Source: Terfezia claveryi (lineage: Eukaryota > Ascomycota > Pezizomycetes > Pezizales > Pezizaceae). From it: DNA of 13,648 nucleotides. Both the position numbers and the translations under genes were made by a program. The notes under the pieces were generated by a model. That model did not search any database and was not told the DNA's origin. It saw only the letters and a program-made list of their open reading frames with translations. The DNA lies in contig WHUX01000694.1 of the NCBI GenBank assembly GCA_015179025.1, positions 1 to 13,648 of the forward strand, given 5' to 3'. Below, one piece after another: positions 7,772-13,648 of this stretch; the first letter of the stretch is position 1; each line of letters opens with the position of its first letter.

Positions 7772-8738
7772 GGGAATTCACGAGTTTTATGAGTTTTTCA
7801 AATGCTGCATTATGAGTATCTGTCCATTCCCATTTCTTTGTTTCTCATTGCAGTTCTGACAGGGTGCTTGTATACGATGCCAAGTCAAGAATAAATCTGC
7901 TGAGATAATTAATGATTCTAAGGAATCCTCTAAGATCCTTTTTTCTTGTAGGAGTTGAAAATGTTAATATAGTAGTCCTCTTCTTCGGATCTACATGTAA
8001 TCCATCTAATGTCCAAACATGTCCTAAGATTTCCAATCTTGGAGTAAAGAACTGGCATTTGCTTTCTTTGAGATAGAATTTCTCATCCTGTAGACATTGA
8101 AGTACTTTCTTCAATAATTCTACATATTCTTTATATGTTTTTGAGAATATAATGATATTATCAATATAGATGATTAAGTTTTTATAGACCATGTCTTTAA
8201 AAATTTGATGCATAATGTGAACCATAGTAGCAGGTGCGTTACAATCCCCTTGTTGCATAACTCTGCTTCTAAAATATCCCATGTGATATAAAAAGGTAGT
8301 GTGTTGCTCAGATTCTTTATTAATTCTAATATTAAAAAATCCATTGGCTAAGTTGAGCTTAGTCTAAATGGGATTCTCTGCTACTAGTTCAATTGCTTCA
8401 TTAATATCTAGCAATGGAGTATGGTCTAGTTCGACAGCTAAATTGCGGTCTTGACAGTTATTGACATGTCTGGCTTCTTCCAGTTTATCTCGTTTAGTAA
8501 TAGTGAACATGACTATATCATTTATGTCATTTTCTACTCTATATATGCGACCTGATGCTTCTTCTTCGACTAATTTGTCATGGATTCGTTATCTAAATCA
8601 ATGTCTTGAGGGTCACCATTTTGGTATTCAAGTAGCTTCTGCTTTTGGTTTGATAGAGTAATTAATTTTTCTTAGTAGGGGTAATTCCTATGGAATTGTC
8701 TTGAGAAATAATAAGGGAAACTCCATTACAGGGTTGAA
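7772..8738 (-). pseudogene. Reverse transcriptase domain of pol, inactivated
   Basis: Reverse transcriptase copies the element's RNA into DNA. The translation shows the usual blocks: RDKLEEARHVN-C-DRN (about 8450-8500), DHTPLLDINEAIE (about 8405-8445), the palm motif now reading KLNLANGFFNI (8340-8360), QQGDCNAPATM (about 8230), YIDNIIIFS (8150-8168), and LKESKCQFF with LGHVW (8020-8075). The first catalytic Asp is Asn (8352-8354) and the second Asp of YIDD is Asn (8157-8159), both by G to A. A TAG at 8364-8366 stands where Trp is likely. Frameshifts lie near 8580 and in an A-run near 8670, and another stop is near 7845. The frame runs to the nested element at 7771. N-terminal part 8740-8650 (PVMEFPLIIS, SIGITPTKK) links to protease. 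Confidence 0.93.
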
Positions 8739-9292
8739 TTATTTCTGTACCATAGAAACAGCTGTCACAAGTTCTCTTTCTGGATCGGTTTCTTCTGTGT
8801 TACTAATATTTTCCCAATTATCTGGTTCACTATAATCTGTAACTGATTCATAGTTGACCTGTATATACGCTGATATTATACCATTCACCATGGTTCTAGA
8901 TCCCTTCCATACACTTAGCTGGAATTGTGGAATGTTTTCCGATTGGATAGTAACTGGTTCCTGATGGGCAGAGATTATTGCTCGCACTTTGCTGAGAGCA
9001 GGTTCTCCTAGTATCATATTCCATCCAGTCAAATGAGCTACATAGAACGTTCGTTCTTCTACATAACATATCCAATCAAGTTTGATAGTGCAAGCTTTGT
9101 CTATCATTCCTTTTGAGCCTTTAATTGCAGTACTTAATGATTTCTTCTTGATACTTCTAGTCAATATTTTGTACAGGTATACAAATTGAGAATTAATTAA
9201 GTCTCCTCCCTTTGTTTGGAGATCAATTAAAGCCAGTGCAGGGTGTTTATTAGCTCTAACGAATGAATACCTTGCTAAAATCTGGTACCTGT
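8739..9292 (-). pseudogene. Aspartic protease domain of gag-pol
   Basis: The protease would cut the Gag-Pol polyprotein. In the minus-strand frame, RYSFVRANKHPALALIDLQT holds the active-site Asp (LID, about 9220), but the usual D-S/T-G is replaced by D-L-Q-T-K-G-G. The substrate flap (AIKGSKG, then CTIKLDW) and the closing hydrophobic-Gly motif (GWNMILGEPAL, about 9000-9035) fit retropepsins of fungal Gypsy elements. The frame is open from about 9292 to a TAA at 8739 and leads into reverse transcriptase. The unusual active site could be a family trait, because the rest of the domain is well kept. A frameshift near 9300 separates it from the nucleocapsid. Confidence 0.8.
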
Positions 9293-9397
9293 CTTGACAA
9301 GGGTTATTCCTTGATTTTATCCTTGTTGTTTTTATCCTTAGTAGCTATCGGTATGGCTAAATCTTGTATGGCTGTACGCATGGGTACCTTATTTTGT

Positions 9398-10257
9398 CAT
9401 TTCCTACAGTCCCAATAGGAGTGGCCAGGGTTCCAACACTATAAATATTTCTTGTCTCTAATTAATTGTATCTTCATCTTCTGATCCAATTTTTTTGTAA
9501 TGGTGTCCCAATCTGAGTCCTTCCGTTTTTCTGTATTAGGTTTAGTTTTTGGATTGCTGCTAGAATTAAATCCTGTTTTTTTGTCATTGATTCTGGTCCC
9601 TGTGTAGACCATGACTTTGATTTTCATTTCGAGTGTATTGTCATTGGGATGTATTTGTTGTAGGTAGTGGGGCAATATCTTTCTTGGAAGCTTCATATGA
9701 CTCCGCTTGGTGCACGAGCTAATTATATGACCATTCTTCTTTAATTAAAGGAATTAATGTAGCTGATATATATGGCGGCAGGTGATTAAGAAACTTTTTT
9801 CTTTTTACTTCCTGCGATATTGATTGTTTACCATCCTTGTCAATCAATTTGATTTGTAGTTCAGTAAGCCAGTTGGCAAACTGTTTAATTCCCATGTGAC
9901 GTTCGTCCTTATATGGTGTGGCTGTCTCCCATCGTTTCCACAAAATGTCCTTACTAGTAGAGGGTATCAGAAAATCCCTTAGTGCTAGTATGAATCTAAA
10001 GAATGTCATGTTCTTTCCTTTTTCTCTTAGGAATTGATTATAGGTAGTGAGCGCGCTTCCTTCTATTCTGAATCCAACAATTTCCAAAGCTGAAGCGCCT
10101 TCCAAATCTATTCCTTTGATAACGAACCAACATTGCATTGCTGTGGCCAAGAGTCAAAATATTGTGAGTCTTGCCATTTTTTGTCTTCTCCTCATATTTT
10201 TTCTAGTAGATCAATCTTTATTCCTTTTAAAGCATTCGTTGCTTTATAGTTACCCAT
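9398..10257 (-). pseudogene. Gag capsid and nucleocapsid, broken
   Basis: Gag forms the particle and binds the element's RNA. The likely start is ATG at 10257-10255, only 5 nt after the ORF1 stop. The frame meets a TGA after about 20 codons and shifts near 10140. The capsid segment then runs open to 9719 with the retrotransposon Gag pattern (FRFILALRDFLIP, LWKRWETATPY, ANWLTELQIKL, KRKKFLNHLPPYI). Another shift near 9700 leads to a Lys/Asn-rich basic part, and the zinc knuckle lies at 9399-9447. The knuckle reads Y-L-stop-C-W-N-P-G-H-S-Y-W-D-C. Against C-x2-C-x4-H-x4-C, the first Cys is Tyr (9445-9447, TGT to TAT) and a TAG sits between the first two ligands. Another stop follows the knuckle. 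Confidence 0.85.
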
Positions 10258-10262
10258 TATAA

Positions 10263-11171
10263 CTATTCCTGTTGTAGATACCCATTACTGGTGTGCAATT
10301 GATTTTCCTCATTTAGGTTTTCTTTTAAGAGTTTGACTTGCAACTGATAATGCTTTATCAGAGTCTGAGCTATCATCTCGCTATTATCGGGGTCTTGTCC
10401 TTTTCCTTGCATTTTCTGCTTCTGTTGGTCTAGTCCTGTGTCTAGATCATCATTGTTTTCTGATAATTCTATATCTTCTGGTGGTTGGTCTTTGTCATCT
10501 AGTTCTTTTGCTGACCCAGTCCTCCTTTCTGGTGTCTTAGGTGCTCGACCTTTGCCTTTTGATTGTACTTTTGGTGTTCTTAGGAACGTTCTTAGAAGTT
10601 CTTTGCTAGGATTGAAAAAATCCTCCATGGTATGTGCTGATTCTTCTAGATGAGTACCACTCATCATGAATGCCATTATTTCTTCCCAGTTATTTATTAC
10701 CCAATTCGGTTTCCTTAAAAGTAGAACAATAGGTTTCTTTAATTCTTTACTTAAAAATGCGTTCATTTCTAAGTTTTCTTCTTTGAATGGGTAAGGTGTT
10801 AGCCATAAGTAGTGTTTTACTATGGCTTCTATTAAAAGTCGAGTATCATCAGGATAATACTGTTGGGCATGTCCCATTGAGTGAGTATATTTCAAAATCT
10901 CTTCAATTGTTGGAAGATGTCTGTCCCAAAATTCTTCTAGTGTTAGAGGCAATGCTATACTAAAATATAGTTTAGTTCCTGCTCCACCTGGTTCTCCTAT
11001 TTCTATATCCATGGGCAGATTTATTTCCCCTTCTGTGTTAGGAACTATAAATCTGGTCTTTCTGGGAGTTTCTTTTACTAATTTCTTAATATCTTTAGGT
11101 AATATAGTTAACCGTCTCAACCTCTTAGTCTTCTTACTAAGTTCAGATGCCATTATGTCTGATTTCGTCAT
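10263..11171 (-). CDS. ORF1: uncharacterised 302-residue protein upstream of Gag
   Basis: This is the longest intact frame in the window. It sits between the LTR leader and gag on the element's coding strand and stops 5 nt before the gag ATG (TAG, five bases, ATG). I do not recognise a family. It has a basic N-terminus (residues 11-39, KKTKRLRR and similar), a likely globular part with many aromatic and hydrophobic residues (about 55-200), a charged low-complexity linker (about 201-262), and a Leu/Ile-periodic C-terminal stretch (about 264-291) that could form a coiled coil. There is no signal peptide or membrane segment. ATG at 11171 is the first start after an in-frame TAA; a second ATG follows at codon 7. 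It could be a Gag-related or accessory protein. Intact reading where all neighbours are broken may be chance or recent selection. Confidence 0.6.
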   Translation of the reverse strand: MTKSDIMASELSKKTKRLRRLTILPKDIKKLVKETPRKTRFIVPNTEGEINLPMDIEIGEPGGAGTKLYFSIALPLTLEEFWDRHLPTIEEILKYTHSMGHAQQYYPDDTRLLIEAIVKHYLWLTPYPFKEENLEMNAFLSKELKKPIVLLLRKPNWVINNWEEIMAFMMSGTHLEESAHTMEDFFNPSKELLRTFLRTPKVQSKGKGRAPKTPERRTGSAKELDDKDQPPEDIELSENNDDLDTGLDQQKQKMQGKGQDPDNSEMIAQTLIKHYQLQVKLLKENLNEENQLHTSNGYLQQE

Positions 11172-11984
11172 CTGTCTGCAACCAAATACAGCTAGTTATA
11201 CAATACAATCATCGAGTTACTTTTCTTTTTGGCACCTTACTATGCTGATGGTGTGGTGGCTGATGATCCTTATGATCTCTGTTCGACTGATGGTTCTGTT
11301 GGCTCGGTGGCTCATGTGGCTGGTGAGGCTAGATGTCAGGATCCTGATGTTTCTTATGGTCCTGGTTTTTCTTTGTCTACTGGTCTAGAATCTAGTTCTA
11401 GTTCTTTGGCAAGAGTATCACATTTTCTGATTAGTGTGTGGAGGTAGACATTGGGGGCGCAGAGGTATTGGTAGAGATATCTGAGCCTAAGGAAGGTTCT
11501 AATGGAGGTAATTCTTTTCTAGAGGAAATGGCTGCAGTGGAGGCAGCGAGATTTGAGCCTTGGGATTGTGACACTTGGTTGTTTAGACCAATTATTCCTG
11601 GGACCTAGAGAGCCGGTTTTTCAATGGTGTACTGGATTTACAGGTACAGATATAATAGTAGTTCCTAGGAGTACAAGATGAGTTGTCGATCTTATTGGGA
11701 AAAGTGTTGTGAACAAAGGTGGAATTGTTTAATGTGGGATACTACTGCTCGTTAGAGCTCTGTTTAGCTTGCTTCTAAGTCTTTTGTTGATGTACTGCAG
11801 TTGAGAGTCTGATGTCTCGTTTGTTGGATTTTTTTGTTAGCTATCTAGTTGAATAACGATATCAATTTTATATATGTGCTTAGGTGTCGAATTGTATACA
11901 CTTGTGTAAGTGTAATAAAGGTATTCGAAGGTTGATTAGGCCTTAGATTTAAGAGTAAAGATTAGGTAAGTGAGTTAAAAAAAA
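11172..11984 (-). other. Transcript leader between 5' LTR and ORF1, with decayed Ser/Pro-rich frames
   Basis: Directly after the LTR the minus strand reads eight T's and AACTCACTTACC, with no TGG start of a tRNA-type primer site. A hairpin, TACACTT-gtgt-AAGTGTA, lies at 11897-11914. Nearer ORF1, two minus-strand stretches read as Ser/Pro/Thr-rich protein (11437-11607 open, and about 11235-11410 with several TAA/TGA stops that could come from CAA or CGA). They may be an old N-terminal extension of ORF1. The plus strand is also open over 11229-11447, which I treat as a shadow. Confidence 0.45.
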
Positions 11985-12259
11985 TGTAATAAATGGTACT
12001 AGACAGTATTCATTCGGTACTGTTTATACAATCTATATCCGTAGGCACAAATGTTTATATATTTCGGTTCTGCTGAGGTAAGACCTCAGAAGGGTAGGGA
12101 GATTACTATGTGGGACGTTTCCATAGAGAACAGTAATTAACTGGTATAATCTATATTATATGATTTGTGCTATCTAAGCTATATGATCTTGATCTGATTG
12201 GAATATAGGCTTGCTCGCTCTGTGTACTTGTTTGTTGCTTCCTGTATTTTTCTTTCTGT

Positions 12260-12277
12260 GGATTCCAGAGGGAATCC
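12260..12277 (-). promoter_or_regulatory. Hairpin near the predicted transcript start
   Basis: GGATTCC-agag-GGAATCC forms a perfect 7-bp stem beginning about 7 nt downstream of the minus-strand TATA box and ending about 24 nt from it. It would lie at or just before the RNA 5' end. The other LTR keeps most of the stem. Its role is unknown. Confidence 0.45.
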
Positions 12278-12283
12278 AGTAGT

Positions 12284-12292
12284 CTATTTATA
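12284..12292 (-). promoter_or_regulatory. TATA box of the 5' LTR
   Basis: The minus strand reads TATAAATAG, identical in both LTRs although they differ at many other sites. Transcription would start about 25-30 nt downstream, near 12255, and run through the leader toward ORF1. Confidence 0.65.
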
Positions 12293-12371
12293 CTCCTCTG
12301 AGATCTGATGACTAAGGAAATAAATACAATAAAGAGTGGCACACCAGAAGGTAGTGCGCTATACAAAAGAG

Positions 12372-12470
12372 GTCATGTGGCTATAGTAATGAGTCACACG
12401 CCTTAAACGATAGTCATATGGCCATAGTAATAAGTCACACGCCTTAAACAGAGGTCACGCGGCCATAATA
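12372..12470. repeat. 41-bp tandem repeats in U3 of the 5' LTR
   Basis: Units at 12372-12412 and 12413-12453 and a partial third correspond to those in the other LTR. TGAGTCA is kept in the first unit but is TAAGTCA in the second. The E-box of the third unit is CACGCG here against CACGTG in the other copy. Confidence 0.75.
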
Positions 12471-12668
12471 AGGGTGTCTTCATATGGCAAGTGCCATGGA
12501 ACTTCCTATAGCAAATTCCGCATGCTATGGACACTTATAAAGCAATAAAAGGTAGTTGAAGGCTAGTCCTTCAACTGAGAGGCTTAATTACATAACATAG
12601 TAGTAATATAGGAAATACAAAAGTATATAATCAATTATATAAATAATGAAACAACGTTCTCTATTACA

Positions 12669-13648
12669 TATAGGATATATGTATATATATAGGGAAGTAA
12701 GGTTTATTCTATTGTAACATAATACTTAACAATATATAACCCTATCTACTTGTATTATAATAAATATCTTACCTACTAGATTGGCTATAATAAGTTTATT
12801 TAGAAATCTACTAATATATTTTTAAATATATTTAGTATTATAAAAATATTTTATACTATATACTCCTTAAAACTATAATCTTATATTCTACTTAAATATA
12901 TAAACTACCTCATATTTAATAAGTAAACTTAAACTTAAATCTAATATTTTGTCTTAAATTTATAGAAGCTTATTCTTAGAAGTAAAAGTTATTATTATAG
13001 ATCCTTCTAGACTATAATTATAATCTTAACTTTACTTATAATTTTGAACTTAATCTCAACCTAAACTAAAGTCTTACTAGTAACTTATATATTTACTTAT
13101 TTAAGTATTAATACTAACTATATTTGAACTTATAATAGTCATACTAAATAGTAGTATAATTCTTAACTCATAAATTTTGACATAGTAACTTATATAACTT
13201 ATAATAATTATGTCAAAAATTAGTATAAGTCTCAATCCTTAAACCTTAATACTTTAGTGGTAAACTATATACTTGCCTATATAATTATACTAGCTTAAAG
13301 AACTTAACTTTATCTTTAATAAGTATAAACACTAACTATATTTTAGAAGATCTTACTAGATACTTACTTAATTAAAAGAATTACTAAATTAATCTAGTAA
13401 AATAACTTTATATCTTTAGAACTTTATTTTATACTTAATTCCATTTTAAAAGTTAAACTAAAACCTACTTAACTCTTAAAAGGAAACTTCTTAAACTTGT
13501 TTTTATACTTTTACTCTTTTAAACTTTTAGTTTAAAACTCAAATTGAAATTTATTTGACTCTTATTATTATAATATTTACCTTTTATTTATTTATTTTTC
13601 TAGTTTATTATAAGTTATTTTAAGAGTCTAACTAAAACCTACTCAATT
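12669..13648. other. A+T-rich, CpG-free tract without genes
   Basis: From the LTR end to the window edge the sequence is strongly A+T-rich and has not a single CG dinucleotide in 980 bases. CA and TG are few, while TA is very frequent. Stops are dense in all frames. The plus strand has clearly more C than G. Diverged direct repeats are visible, for example ACTAAAACCTACT at about 13457 and 13631, and CTAACTATATTT at about 13114 and 13332. This fits a fungal repeat eroded by C-to-T mutation such as RIP. The original sequence is not recognisable. Confidence 0.75.

Larger units (their letters stand above)
1872..12668 (-). mobile_element. Ty3/Gypsy chromovirus-like LTR retrotransposon, defective, with nested insertion
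   Basis: Two direct repeats of about 680 bp bound this 10.8-kb unit. Both ends of each LTR show the TG...CA rule. Coding remnants on the minus strand run in the order ORF1, Gag, protease, reverse transcriptase, RNase H, spacer, integrase, chromodomain. Integrase after RNase H identifies Ty3/Gypsy rather than Copia, and the C-terminal chromodomain places it with the chromoviruses. Without the 1,810-bp nested element and its duplicated TA, the element would be about 8,985 bp. It cannot move on its own: pol has several stops and frameshifts and reverse transcriptase lacks catalytic residues. The bases beside the outer ends (TACTC on the left, TATAG on the right) do not form a target-site duplication. 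Confidence 0.93.
11985..12668 (-). repeat. 5' LTR of the Ty3/Gypsy element
   Basis: This 684-bp copy starts TGTAATAAATGG and ends CTCTATTACA on the plus strand, with the perfect terminal inverted repeat TGTAATA/TATTACA. It aligns fully with 1872-2550. It carries the same TATA box (12284-12292), U3 repeats (12372-12470) and inverted repeat GTTGAAGG-ctagt-CCTTCAAC (12555-12575). As the 5' LTR it would supply the promoter for the whole element. A 71-codon minus-strand frame inside it has no sign of being a gene. Confidence 0.93.

Noticed and set aside
10438..10653. Ser-rich plus-strand frame opposite ORF1
   Set aside because: It is a shadow of the charged linker of ORF1 on the other strand.
11011..11447. 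Hydrophobic plus-strand frames opposite the leader and ORF1 start as membrane proteins
   Set aside because: The Leu/Val-rich frame is antisense to codons of the minus strand, and no start context or family supports it.
12151..12366. 71-codon frame within the 5' LTR
   Set aside because: LTRs of this group are non-coding, and the frame spans the TATA box.

Overview
The window looks like repeat-rich DNA from a filamentous fungus. The evidence is a chromodomain-type Ty3/Gypsy retrotransposon, a nested TA-target inverted-repeat element, C-to-T style decay of coding sequence, and an A+T-rich tract with no CpG at all. I cannot name the species. I see no host housekeeping gene, tRNA, rRNA or CRISPR array.

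Layout. 1-840 is non-coding, with an AT microsatellite and a 13-unit, 12-bp minisatellite (347-502). 989-1871 (minus) is a decayed Gag-like gene of a second retroelement, cut off exactly where the first LTR begins. 1872-12668 is one large Ty3/Gypsy element on the minus strand. Its 5' LTR is at 11985-12668 and its 3' LTR at 1872-2550. In transcription order it carries a leader, a 302-codon open frame (ORF1), a Gag capsid/nucleocapsid, protease, reverse transcriptase, RNase H, an unusual ~1 kb spacer with three zinc-knuckle-like motifs, and an integrase with GPY/F segment and chromodomain. All but ORF1 are broken by stops and frameshifts, and reverse transcriptase has lost catalytic aspartates.

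Between reverse transcriptase and RNase H sits a 1,810-bp fold-back element (5960-7769) with ~0.55-kb inverted arms and a TA target duplication. It contains its own 12-bp tandem array and a third, decayed arm copy. Removing it with one TA closes the pol frame, so it landed in a once-continuous pol gene. 12669-13648 is A+T-rich, CpG-free and without genes.

How the parts relate: the LTRs hold a minus-strand TATA box with 41-bp upstream repeats that carry TGAGTCA sites. These would drive one transcript through ORF1 and gag-pol. The host appears to have inactivated the element by transitions, and the fold-back insertion then split pol. The element lacks a matching target duplication and its two flanks are unrelated, so the locus was probably rearranged as well. 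The most unusual points are the knuckle-bearing spacer between RNase H and integrase, the intact extra ORF with a 5-nt stop-to-ATG gap before gag, and the absence of a recognisable tRNA primer-binding site.
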